A model generated the notes under the pieces. That model was not told the origin of the DNA and ran no database searches. It was given only the letters and a program-made list of their open reading frames with translations. Of a stretch of DNA of 13,553 nucleotides, positions 7,336 to 13,553 are shown piece by piece (the first letter of the stretch is position 1; the number at the start of each line of letters is the position of its first letter). Both the position numbers and the translations under genes were made by a program. This DNA comes from Alphaproteobacteria bacterium (GTDB taxonomy: Bacteria; Pseudomonadota; Alphaproteobacteria; Reyranellales; Reyranellaceae). The stretch is from the NCBI GenBank assembly GCA_005884705.1, contig VBAF01000033.1, positions 1 through 13,553 on the forward strand, read 5' to 3'.

Positions 7336-7361
7336 GGCGGCGATTGCCGCCTCTAGGGAGG
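7336..7361 (+). promoter_or_regulatory. Leader hairpin and strong Shine-Dalgarno of the small membrane gene
   Basis: A perfect 6-pair stem GGCGGC-GATT-GCCGCC (7336-7351) is followed directly by TCTAGGGAGG. The AGGGAGGA site (7355-7362) is a strong ribosome-binding sequence 8 bases before a TTG at 7371, and it decides that start. CCTC (7350-7353) could pair with GAGG (7358-7361) and hide the site as an alternative fold. The hairpin also lies in the divergent gap upstream of aroK. No function is shown. Confidence 0.35.
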
Positions 7362-7370
7362 ACGGGTAGT

Positions 7371-7553
7371 TTGCCCCGCGTGCGCCTGTTCCGTTCCAAG
7401 CCTCAGATGCCGACCTTCCGCCTGGGGCCGCTCCTGATCGTCGCCGTGCTCTGTGTGGCGGCGATCGGCCTGTTGGCCCTCGCGGTGGTCGAGCCGCGTC
7501 CGCCGGTCAAGCATTTCGAGGTGCCGGTGCCCAGTGAACGCTTTGCGCGCTAG
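7371..7553 (+). CDS. Small single-pass membrane protein, unknown function
   Basis: This is a 60-residue protein with a basic N-terminus (RVRLFRSK), one strongly hydrophobic segment at about 18-40 (LGPLLIVAVLCVAAIGLLAL, continuing to VV), and a short polar tail ending PPVKHFEVPVPSERFAR. Positive charges at the N-terminus suggest the tail faces the periplasm. The TTG at 7371 is chosen because AGGGAGGA lies 8 bases upstream; an internal ATG at 7407 would give 48 residues. Its 3' end overlaps the start of the exported-protein gene by 20 bases in another frame, which suggests coupled synthesis. I do not recognise a named family. Short proteins of this kind, with a PVP-type tail and next to xerD, seem familiar from Rhodospirillales genomes, but that is memory rather than a search. 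Confidence 0.7.
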   Translation: MPRVRLFRSKPQMPTFRLGPLLIVAVLCVAAIGLLALAVVEPRPPVKHFEVPVPSERFAR

Positions 7554-9063
7554 CCGGCTGGCCGCGGCGCTGCTTGCAGGTGCCTCGGCGCTGTTCGCCA
7601 GCTCGCTGCCGGTAGCGGCGCAGACGCAGTTCGACGACTTTCCCACCGGTTTCCTGCGGCCTGGCACCGGCGGCATGCCGCCCGACGCCTGGAACGGCAC
7701 TTCGCTCGCCACCGCCAAGCGGCTGGTCTCCGCCCTCTTGCCGGCGCCGCGCAGCCGCGCGCTGCGCGACCTGCAGTTCAAGGTGCTGGTGAGCGAGCTG
7801 GTGACGCCTGGGCCCGACGGCAGCCCGCCGCCCACCCTGTTCGCACGCAAGGTCGACAGGCTCGCGGCGATGGGCGAGGGCGAGAGCCTGAACGAGATGG
7901 TGCGCACCGCCGGCGGCTACGAGGATCCGGCGATCGCCGCCGTCACGGTCAATGCGCTGATGATGTCGGGCGAGCGCGCCGGCGCCTGCAGCATCGTGAG
8001 CAGCCATCGCCTGGCCGAGCCGTTCGGCCGCCGCGCCGCGCTGGCCTGCCAGCTCGTCCAGGGCGAGGCCAGCGACGCGCAACTGTCGGCCGGCGCGCTC
8101 GATGGGCCGGCGATGGTGATGCTCGATCTCTCCCATGGCCGGTTGCCGCCGGCTGCGCTGCAGTCGACCCAGCCGCCGATGATGCGGGCGCTGGTCGCCA
8201 ACAAGTCGCTGCCGCTGGTGACCCGGCTGGAGGTCGCCGAGCGCGGCGAGGCGGGAGCCATCATCGAGGCGACGCGGCTCAGCGACCTCTACGTGCAGGC
8301 CGTGCGCGAGGGGGCTGCGTTGCCGGCGCCGATGGCACGCCGCGCGCAGCTCGTCGCCGCGGTCAGCGCTGCCGTCACTGGGCCCGAGATCATCCAGTCG
8401 ATCGCCGCAGTCTATGGCGAGACGCGCGGCAGTCCCTTGTTCCCGACGATCGCGCGCGCCACCGCCGCCGGGCTGCTGCGCCTGCCGGCCAAGCCCGAAT
8501 TCGCCGCCGTGGCGCAGGAGGCGATCCGCGGCTTCCTGCTGCTCGGCGACAAGCGGCTGACCGAGGCGTGGGTCAAGCTCGCGATCACCGCCGCCGCCAA
8601 CAATCCGCGCACGCTCGACGCGCTCGATCATCTGATGCCGCTCGCCGCGGTCGCCGGCATCGACAGCCCGCGCCGCCTGCCGCCGAGCGAGGTCAATCGC
8701 TGGTACGCCGTGATGCGTCGCGACGACGGGCCGCGCGCGGCGTGGCGCGGCAACCTGCTGCTCGAGCTGTTCCGCGCCACCGGCATCGACGTGGCGCCGG
8801 GCACCACCGAGCTGCCGGAGCAGCCTGCCGGTGCGCGGCTGGTCGCCCTGTCCGCCGCCACCCTGCAGGCCTTGCAGGCGGCCGCGTCGGCCCATCGTCG
8901 AGCCGAGACGGCTTTGCTCGCGTCGCTTGCGCTGGGTGACCTGTCGCTCGACTCGCTGCATCCCGCTTCGGTCGGCGTGCTGGTGCGCAGCCTTCGCGCG
9001 GTCGGCGAGGACGAGGCGGCGCGCCTGTTCGCGATCGAAGTCGCGATCGCCGCCGGCCTGTGA
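7534..9063 (+). CDS. Exported alpha-helical protein of unknown function
   Basis: The product is a 509-residue protein with a classical signal peptide: Arg residues at 5 and 8, a hydrophobic core LAAALLAGASALFASSL (9-25), and a likely cut after VAA (27-29). The mature part is rich in Ala, Leu, Arg and Gly and looks almost entirely helical, with a Pro/Gly-rich stretch near 36-52. It has exactly two cysteines, C152 and C172, suggesting a periplasmic disulfide (inference). I recognise no catalytic motif or named domain; a TPR-like or alpha-alpha superhelix is possible. The GTG at 7534 is the chosen start because it begins the signal peptide, although its GAGG site is a longish 12 bases upstream; a TTG at 7543 is the alternative. 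It overlaps the upstream membrane-protein gene by 20 bases, and its stop overlaps the xerD start (GTGA), so it belongs to the same operon. Confidence 0.8.
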   Translation: MNALRASRLAAALLAGASALFASSLPVAAQTQFDDFPTGFLRPGTGGMPPDAWNGTSLATAKRLVSALLPAPRSRALRDLQFKVLVSELVTPGPDGSPPPTLFARKVDRLAAMGEGESLNEMVRTAGGYEDPAIAAVTVNALMMSGERAGACSIVSSHRLAEPFGRRAALACQLVQGEASDAQLSAGALDGPAMVMLDLSHGRLPPAALQSTQPPMMRALVANKSLPLVTRLEVAERGEAGAIIEATRLSDLYVQAVREGAALPAPMARRAQLVAAVSAAVTGPEIIQSIAAVYGETRGSPLFPTIARATAAGLLRLPAKPEFAAVAQEAIRGFLLLGDKRLTEAWVKLAITAAANNPRTLDALDHLMPLAAVAGIDSPRRLPPSEVNRWYAVMRRDDGPRAAWRGNLLLELFRATGIDVAPGTTELPEQPAGARLVALSAATLQALQAAASAHRRAETALLASLALGDLSLDSLHPASVGVLVRSLRAVGEDEAARLFAIEVAIAAGL

Positions 9064-10037
9064 AGAAGAAGCAGCCCGCCAAGAGGCAGCCGGTCGAGCG
9101 CTCGCGCGAGGTCGAGACTTTCCTCGAGATGCTCGAGGCCGAGCGCGGCGCGGCGAAGAACACGCTCGAGGCCTACGGCCGCGACCTCGACGACCTGCAG
9201 GCCTTCCTGGCGCGGCGCAAGCAGAAGCCGGCCGCGGCCGACGCCACCGCGCTGCGCGCCTACCTGAAGGCGCTCGACTATCTCGGCATGACGCCGCGCA
9301 CGGTGGCGCGGCGGCTCTCGGTGCTGCGCCAGTTCTACCGCTTCCTGCTGGCCGAGCGGATGCGCGACGACGATCCGGCGAGCACCCTCGATTCGCCCAA
9401 GCTCGGCCGGCCGCTGCCCAAGGTGCTGACGCGGGTCGAGGTCGATCGGCTGATCGAGGCGGCACAGGCCAAGGGCGGCGACGGCGGCCGCATGGAGACC
9501 TTGCTCGAGATCCTCTACGGCTCGGGCTTGCGGGTGTCGGAACTGGTCGGCCTGCCGCTCGGCGCCGCCGAGCGCGATCCGACCATGCTGCTGGTGCGCG
9601 GCAAGGGCAACAAGGAGCGCCAGGTGCCGCTCTCCGACCCAGCCCGGGCCGCGATCGCCAAGTGGCTGCGCAGCCGCGCCGCCTCGCTGGCCGAGGGCGA
9701 GAAGTCGCGCCATCTCTTTCCGTCGCGCGGCCGCGCCGGTCATCTGACACGCCAGCGCTTCGCCCAGCTCCTCAAGGAGTCGGCACTGGCGGCCGGCATC
9801 GATCCGGTGCGCGTCTCGCCGCACGTGCTGCGTCACGCCTTCGCCAGCCACCTGCTCGAGGCCGGCGCCGACCTGCGCAGCGTGCAGCTCATGCTCGGCC
9901 ACGCCGACATCGCGACGACGCAGATCTACACTCATGTCGTGCCGGAGAAGTTGCGCGCCCTGGTCGAGGATCATCATCCGCTGGCCAAGCGCCGGCGGCG
10001 GCCGGTTGACAGAACCCGGGAGCCGGGCGAGAGCTAG
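9060..10037 (+). CDS. xerD: Tyrosine recombinase XerD
   Basis: XerD and XerC resolve chromosome dimers at dif during division. The 325-residue product has an N-terminal SAM-like core-binding domain (about 15-105) and a C-terminal catalytic domain with the full active-site set: R158 in GSGLRVSEL, K182 in RGKGNKE, H255 and R258 in SPHVLRHAF, H281 in MLGHADI and the nucleophile Y290 in TQIYTHV. The GTG start overlaps the TGA of the previous gene in GTGA. I favour XerD over XerC from the GMTPRTVARRLSVLRQFYRF region and the accA neighbour, but a tree would settle it. The basic C-terminal tail (KRRRRPVDRTREPGES) goes beyond the usual end. Nothing nearby suggests an integrase on a mobile element. 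Confidence 0.9.
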   Translation: MKKKQPAKRQPVERSREVETFLEMLEAERGAAKNTLEAYGRDLDDLQAFLARRKQKPAAADATALRAYLKALDYLGMTPRTVARRLSVLRQFYRFLLAERMRDDDPASTLDSPKLGRPLPKVLTRVEVDRLIEAAQAKGGDGGRMETLLEILYGSGLRVSELVGLPLGAAERDPTMLLVRGKGNKERQVPLSDPARAAIAKWLRSRAASLAEGEKSRHLFPSRGRAGHLTRQRFAQLLKESALAAGIDPVRVSPHVLRHAFASHLLEAGADLRSVQLMLGHADIATTQIYTHVVPEKLRALVEDHHPLAKRRRRPVDRTREPGES

Positions 10038-10043
10038 CCGCGC

Positions 10044-10997
10044 ATGACGACGTATCTCGATTTCGAGAAGCCGATCGCGGAGCTCGAAAGCAAGATTGCC
10101 GAGCTCCGCCATTTGCCCAACTCCGGCGAGGTCGACATCGCCGACGAGGTGATGCGGCTGCAGGACAAGGTGCAGAAGCTGCTGCGGCAGACCTATGCCA
10201 AGCTGACGCCGTGGCAGCGGGTCCAGGTGGCGCGCCATGCCGAGCGGCCGCACGCCCAGCGCTACATCGACCGGCTGATCAGCGACTACACGCCGCTCGC
10301 CGGCGACCGCGCCTTCGGCGAGGACGTCGCGGTGGTCGGCGGGCTGGGCCGGCTCGGCGGCCGCAGCGTCATGGTGCTGGGCCAGGAGAAGGGCGACGAT
10401 ACCGAATCGCGTATCAAGCACAATTTCGGCATGGCGCGGCCGGAGGGCTACCGCAAGGCGCAGCGCCTGATGCGGCTCGCCGACCGCTTCGGCCTGCCGG
10501 TCGTCACGCTGGTCGACACGCCCGGCGCCTATCCCGGCCTCGACGCCGAGGCGCGCGGCCAGGCCGAGGCGATCGCCAGCTCGATCGACACCTGCCTCGC
10601 GATCGGCGTGCCGCTGGTCAGCGTGGTGATCGGCGAGGGCGGCTCGGGCGGCGCGCTGGCGATCGCCTCGGCCGACAAGGTGTTCATGCTGGAGAACGCG
10701 GTCTACTCGGTGATCACGCCCGAGGGCTGCGCCTCGATCCTGTGGCGCTCCAACGCCAACGCGCAGGACGCCGCCGAGGCGATGAAGGTGACGGCGCAGG
10801 ACCTCAAGCGCCTCGAGGTGATCGACGACGTCATCCCCGAGCCGATGGGCGGCGCCCATCGCGCGCCCGACGAGACGATCGACGCCGTCGGCAAGGTGAT
10901 CTCCGATGCCCTCGAGCAGCTCGGCAATCTCGATCCCGACAGCTTGCGCAAGCAGCGCCAGGACAAGTTCCTGGCGATGGGCAAGAAGGGCCTCTGA
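10044..10997 (+). CDS. accA: Acetyl-CoA carboxylase carboxyltransferase subunit alpha
   Basis: AccA pairs with AccD to transfer the carboxyl group from carboxybiotin to acetyl-CoA, making malonyl-CoA for fatty-acid synthesis. The 317-residue product is of normal length. It begins with the helical N-terminus MTTYLDFEKPIAELESKI and has the crotonase-fold core: TLVDTPGAYPGLDAE (155-169), GEGGSGGALAIASADKV (197-213) with the oxyanion-hole glycines, and VITPEGCASILW (223-234). The start ATG is 6 bases after the xerD stop with only a weak upstream GAGAG, so translation may depend on reading through from xerD. It is the last gene of the plus-strand operon; a palindromic repeat lies about 27 bases beyond its stop. 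Confidence 0.97.
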   Translation: MTTYLDFEKPIAELESKIAELRHLPNSGEVDIADEVMRLQDKVQKLLRQTYAKLTPWQRVQVARHAERPHAQRYIDRLISDYTPLAGDRAFGEDVAVVGGLGRLGGRSVMVLGQEKGDDTESRIKHNFGMARPEGYRKAQRLMRLADRFGLPVVTLVDTPGAYPGLDAEARGQAEAIASSIDTCLAIGVPLVSVVIGEGGSGGALAIASADKVFMLENAVYSVITPEGCASILWRSNANAQDAAEAMKVTAQDLKRLEVIDDVIPEPMGGAHRAPDETIDAVGKVISDALEQLGNLDPDSLRKQRQDKFLAMGKKGL

Positions 10998-11023
10998 TCC
11001 GCCCCCGGTGAGCGGGTAGCTCG

Positions 11024-11095
11024 TGTCGTGCCGAGCGCAGCGAAGGGTCTTTGTCGAACAGTTCATAAGGATCCCTCGCTGCGCTCGGCATGACA
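11024..11095. repeat. REP-like imperfect palindrome in the accA-TPR intergenic region
   Basis: Two 26-base arms (11024-11049 and 11070-11095) are inverted copies that agree at most positions, sharing the core TGCCGAGCGCAGCGA, around a 20-base centre. The centre holds a smaller palindrome, GAAC-A-GTTC (11056-11064). The predicted RNA would be a long stable stem from either strand. I recognise the CCGAGCGCAGCGA core as a dispersed intergenic repeat type seen in several GC-rich bacteria; only one copy is present here, so copy number cannot be judged. It lies between the converging accA and TPR genes and could act as a two-way transcription end or 3' stabiliser, though there is no T-tract. The rest of the 143-base gap shows nothing clear. 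Confidence 0.8.
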
Positions 11096-11140
11096 GCGGT
11101 GGGTGGCGCTCGTGATAACCCGGCGTTTCGCTCGACGGGG

Positions 11141-12421
11141 CTATAGTCCCGCCAGCGGGAAGCCGCCGACTTTGGCGTTGTACGGCCGGCGCGCCGCGAT
11201 GAATTGACGGGCCTCGTCGCGGCCGTGGGCGCGCAGCTTGGCGGCGGCGACGACGTATTCCAGCAGGTCGCGTTGGGCGCGGCTGCCGCCGAGCCGCTCG
11301 TGGGTCGCGAGCAGCGGCTCGATCTCGGCGACGGCGGCCGCGCAGTCGCCGCGCGCGTAAGCCGTGAAGCCGCGCGCCATCGGCGGCACCATGTCGCCGG
11401 CGGCGCCGCGCGGATTGTCGGTGAACGGCGCGAGCTTCGCCGCGTCGCCGGCCATGGCGTAGGCCAGCACCGTGTGCATGTCGACGAAGCTCAGGCCCGG
11501 CTTGGCGAACCACTGGGTCGAGTATTCGGCCACTTCGCGCCACAGCTCGGGCCGGCGCGGCTCGCCCGCCATCTCGGCGCGCAGCAGGAAGGCCGGGCAA
11601 TCGGTCGCGACATTGACCTGCGGCCCCCACGCCGCGCCGGGCCGCAGCGAGTCGTTGTAGATCTGCCAGGCCTCGGCCAGCCGGCCGGTCTCGAGCGACC
11701 ACAGCGCCCGATGCCAGCTGTTGTGGCAATGCATCAGCCCGTCGCGCGGATAGTCCTCCATCCAGTCGTTGAGGAAGGCGAGCCCGGCCTCGCGCTCGCC
11801 GCGCTCGTAGAACAGATGGCCGCGGATATGGGCGCCATGCGCGCTCTTCGGATAGGCGGCCAGTGCCGCCTCGATGTTGCGCTCGCCGGCGTCGAACCGG
11901 CCGAGCTCGATCTGCGCGAAGGCGAGCTGCGTGCGATACCACCAGTCGTCGCCGTAATGCGCCTCGAACGGCTCGAGCATGGCGAGCTGCTCGTTCTCGC
12001 GGCCGACCTTGCCGGAGAAGCCGATCAGGCCGAACACGCTGGTCGCCGGCGCGAGTGCCATGGCGTCGCGCGGCCACGTCCTGGTGTGCTGCTTGATCGC
12101 GGCGAGTGCCGCATCGGCCTGCCCGGTCAGGATCTTGTCGAAGATCGCGATGTGGCTCTGCTCGCGCGGCGTGGTCCCCGCGGCGAGCTCGAGCGCCCGC
12201 GCGCGCGGCGCCTTGGCCTCGTGGCCGCGGCCCATCAGCTGCTTGGCGCGCGCGAGCGAGATGTGGGCAAGCGCGAAGCCCTCGTCGGCCGCGACCGCGT
12301 CGGCGAAGGCTATGTCGGTGCCCGCGCTGCCGGCCATCAGGCTGTCGACACCGCGGACGTAGGCGTCGCGCGCCGCCGTCGAAGCCGTGCTGAGCTCGTT
12401 GCCGTAACGATCCTTCAGCAT
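11141..12421 (-). CDS. TTC38-like tetratricopeptide repeat protein
   Basis: This is a 426-residue, soluble-looking helical protein without a signal peptide. It resembles bacterial relatives of TTC38, a TPR-type scaffold family: the marks are HGAHIRGHLFYERGERE (195-211), HCHNSWHRALWSLETGRL (231-248) and GGSRAQRDLLEYV (378-390). Short TPR-like helix pairs are visible around 36-80, 163-190, 196-222 and 236-260. Several conserved His and Trp residues hint at more than a plain scaffold, but no reaction is known to me. The ATG at 12421 is chosen over an in-frame GTG at 12454: it overlaps the stop of the oxygenase gene as ATGA and follows AGGAGAAGGGG. This tight coupling suggests the two proteins work together or at least are made together. 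The stop faces accA across the repeat. Confidence 0.85.
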   Translation of the reverse strand: MLKDRYGNELSTASTAARDAYVRGVDSLMAGSAGTDIAFADAVAADEGFALAHISLARAKQLMGRGHEAKAPRARALELAAGTTPREQSHIAIFDKILTGQADAALAAIKQHTRTWPRDAMALAPATSVFGLIGFSGKVGRENEQLAMLEPFEAHYGDDWWYRTQLAFAQIELGRFDAGERNIEAALAAYPKSAHGAHIRGHLFYERGEREAGLAFLNDWMEDYPRDGLMHCHNSWHRALWSLETGRLAEAWQIYNDSLRPGAAWGPQVNVATDCPAFLLRAEMAGEPRRPELWREVAEYSTQWFAKPGLSFVDMHTVLAYAMAGDAAKLAPFTDNPRGAAGDMVPPMARGFTAYARGDCAAAVAEIEPLLATHERLGGSRAQRDLLEYVVAAAKLRAHGRDEARQFIAARRPYNAKVGGFPLAGL

Positions 12422-13065
12422 CACCCCTTCTCCTTGCCCGCCGTCGCGTCCCACATCGGCGAAGCCATCGTCTCCGTGAAGTTGGTGAACATCAAGTTGA
12501 AGGAGATGCTGATGCGGTCGGTCTCTCCGTCGTTGGCCGGCACATTGTGCTTCACCCAGGCCGGGAAGATCAGCAGCCGGCCCTCCTTGCTCTGCGCGTC
12601 GGCGCCGTTGGCGGTGAGCCGCGTGTACTGGCGCGGCTTGGGCATGATCATCGACGGCCGCGGGTCCTGGAACAGGATGCGCGAGCCGGTGGGCGGCACG
12701 GCGACATAGTAGACGCCACTCAGGTAGTTGTTCGGATGGTGGTGCGTCGGATGGTAGGCGCCGGGCGGATTGACGTTCGCCCAGCAGCCGGTGACCACCA
12801 TCGGATACTGGTCGACCTGCAGGAAGCGCGCGACGCCGCGCGCCGCCGTCTCGACCAGCTTCACGAACTCGGCGAAGGCCGGCCGCTTGTGCAGGTCCTG
12901 CGGCGTCTGCCAGTTGCTGCCGGCGGGCACCTTGGGCCGCGGCGCGATCAGCCGCTCGATCTCGGCCTTGAGCCTGGCGTTCAGCGCGGCCGCCTCGTTG
13001 GCCTTGAGGTCGACGATCCAGAGCGGGGTCGGGAAGAGTTCCTGGACGTCCTGCTTTTCGATCAT
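12421..13065 (-). CDS. 2OG-Fe(II) oxygenase of the TIGR02466 / 2OG-FeII_Oxy_5 type
   Basis: This is a 214-residue putative non-haem iron, 2-oxoglutarate-dependent oxygenase. The family pattern is clear: LFPTPLWIVDL near the start (10-20), GCWANVNPPGAYHPTHHHP (93-111), SGVYYVAVP (116-124), LLIFPAWVKHNVP (164-176) and DRISISFNL (183-191). The His-rich loop (H105, H108-H110) and H173 are the likely iron ligands, and R184 the likely 2OG carboxylate contact; exact assignment needs a structure. The ATG at 13065 is chosen over a TTG at 13239 because GGAG lies 8 bases before it and the protein then starts like the family. It overlaps the TPR gene by 4 bases and follows a small membrane-peptide ORF by 13 bases. 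The substrate is unknown; protein or small-molecule hydroxylation are both possible. Confidence 0.87.
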   Translation of the reverse strand: MIEKQDVQELFPTPLWIVDLKANEAAALNARLKAEIERLIAPRPKVPAGSNWQTPQDLHKRPAFAEFVKLVETAARGVARFLQVDQYPMVVTGCWANVNPPGAYHPTHHHPNNYLSGVYYVAVPPTGSRILFQDPRPSMIMPKPRQYTRLTANGADAQSKEGRLLIFPAWVKHNVPANDGETDRISISFNLMFTNFTETMASPMWDATAGKEKG

Positions 13066-13078
13066 GGTGCGGACTCCA

Positions 13079-13201
13079 TCAGCGGCTCTTGGTGCGGTGC
13101 AGCCGGTCGAGCGGCGCCAGAAGCGCCGCGGCCTGGAGGCCGGCAATGCCGAGCAGCAAAACCGCGACGGCCAAGCCGAGCATGCGTGTCGTGAAAGCCA
13201 T
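13079..13201 (-). CDS. Putative 40-residue membrane micropeptide
   Basis: A short ATG-to-TGA frame encodes 40 residues: a short basic start (MAFTTRM), one hydrophobic helix at about 8-29 (LGLAVAVLLLGIAGLQAAAL), then a charged tail LDRLHRTKSR. Codon use is GC-rich in third positions like the neighbours, and the reading frame ends 13 bases before the oxygenase start, whose GGAG site follows the stop directly. Against it are its small size and a poorly spaced ribosome site (GAAGGA about 12 bases upstream). A start at the second Met (13183) would give 34 residues. If real, it is a single-pass membrane peptide heading the oxygenase-TPR operon; no family is recognised. Confidence 0.5.
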   Translation of the reverse strand: MAFTTRMLGLAVAVLLLGIAGLQAAALLAPLDRLHRTKSR

Positions 13202-13259
13202 TTGCCGAGGCCGTCCTTCGGTGGTCCAATCGCGGGCAAACACAGGATCGGGAGGAACC
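13202..13259. promoter_or_regulatory. Divergent control region between the micropeptide/oxygenase run and the TauD-type gene
   Basis: These 58 bases separate two outward-facing genes and must hold the promoter of at least one. I see no convincing -35/-10 pair. TTTGCC (13201-13206) and GGGCAAA (13234-13240) form loosely inverted ends about 28 bases apart and could be an operator, though this is weak. GGAGGA at 13251-13256 is the ribosome site of the plus-strand gene. Confidence 0.3.
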
Positions 13260-13553
13260 ATGGCCATCTCCATCCATGCCGTCACGCCCTCTTTCGCCGC
13301 CGAGATCGGCGACGTCGATCTCGGCCGGCCGCTCGGCGCCGACGACATCGCCGCGATCAAGGCCGCCTTCACCCGGTATGCCGTCCTTGTTTTCCCCGAC
13401 CAGACCTTCAGCGACGAGAGCCATCTCGACTTCGCCCGCCATTTCGGCCCGCTCGAGACGTCGGTGTTCAAGCTGCGCGCCGACCACAAGATGCGGCTGC
13501 ACGAGCAGATGGCCGATGTCGGCAACCTCGACGCCGAGGACAACATCCTGGCC
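13260..13553 (+). CDS. TauD/TfdA-family 2OG-dependent dioxygenase (N-terminal part, cut by window edge)
   Basis: The first 98 codons of a TauD/TfdA-family dioxygenase are visible. These enzymes use Fe(II), O2 and 2-oxoglutarate to oxidise small organic molecules such as taurine, sulfonates or aryloxyacetates. The recognisable N-terminal pattern is FAAEIGDVDLGRPL (12-25), the AAFTRYAVLVFPDQ segment (35-48) and the LDFARHFGPLE helix (56-66). The HxD iron motif is expected just past the edge, so activity and substrate class cannot be judged. The ATG has a strong GGAGGA site 3 bases upstream. It is divergent from the 2OG oxygenase/TPR run across 58 bases, so two iron/2OG enzymes of different families share one control region. 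Confidence 0.9.
   Translation, partial: MAISIHAVTPSFAAEIGDVDLGRPLGADDIAAIKAAFTRYAVLVFPDQTFSDESHLDFARHFGPLETSVFKLRADHKMRLHEQMADVGNLDAEDNILA

Noticed and set aside
7507..9750. 747-residue open frame on the minus strand
   Set aside because: It is antisense to the exported-protein and xerD genes, with Arg/Ala low-complexity translation and no ribosome site.
9060..10037. Tyrosine recombinase as integrase of a mobile element
   Set aside because: The gene is embedded by overlap in a housekeeping operon next to accA, with no att-like repeats, tRNA, excisionase or phage genes. XerD is the better reading.
11001..11016. Simple terminator directly after accA
   Set aside because: CCCCCGGTGAGCGGG could pair only weakly and has no T-tract. 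The larger palindrome beyond it is a better candidate for ending transcription.
8628..12077. 1149-residue open frame on the minus strand
   Set aside because: It crosses accA, xerD, the exported-protein gene and the palindromic repeat in the wrong frame. It is a chance long frame in GC-rich DNA with no domain.
13079..13546. 155-residue minus-strand frame through the TauD-type gene
   Set aside because: The part beyond 13201 is antisense to the clear TauD/TfdA N-terminus. Only the last 40 codons look like a possible gene.

Overview
This is a GC-rich chromosomal window whose gene content and order point to an alphaproteobacterium, most likely a Rhodospirillales or Reyranella-like lineage. That is inferred from gene order (bolA, J-domain gene, cobS, cobT; aroK, aroB, CorC-like gene; xerD, accA) and from protein style, not from a database search. 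Coding density is high, no stretch over 300 bases lacks a gene, and I saw no tRNA, rRNA, CRISPR array, insertion sequence or phage gene.

Layout. (1) 1-3287, minus strand: a J-domain protein, then cobS and cobT, the AAA+ and VWA subunits of the aerobic cobaltochelatase. CobT runs off the left edge. A hairpin with a T-tract sits between the J-domain gene and cobS. (2) 3335-3610, plus strand: bolA, divergent from the J-domain gene across a short AT-rich gap. (3) 3613-7280, minus strand: a compact operon aroK > aroB > CNNM/CBS (HlyC/CorC-type) membrane protein > DUF2889 protein, with a 4-base overlap and short gaps. (4) 7371-10997, plus strand: a second compact operon of a 60-residue membrane protein, a 509-residue exported protein of unknown function, xerD and accA, also overlapping or nearly touching. 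(5) 10998-11140: an intergenic region with a long imperfect palindrome of the REP-like dispersed-repeat type. (6) 11141-13201, minus strand: a 40-residue putative membrane peptide, a TIGR02466-type 2OG-Fe(II) oxygenase and a TTC38-like TPR protein, the last two overlapping by 4 bases. (7) 13260 to the right edge, plus strand: the N-terminal part of a TauD/TfdA-family dioxygenase, divergent from group 6.

Most of the window is housekeeping: cobalamin cobalt insertion, Fe-S/redox-linked BolA, the shikimate pathway, chromosome dimer resolution and fatty-acid initiation. The uncharacterised parts are the small membrane protein plus exported protein translated together with xerD, the micropeptide/oxygenase/TPR cluster facing a second 2OG-dependent dioxygenase, the J-domain protein with a cysteine-rich N-terminus, and the palindromic repeat. 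I see no strong evidence of a wholly new defence or mobile system here.
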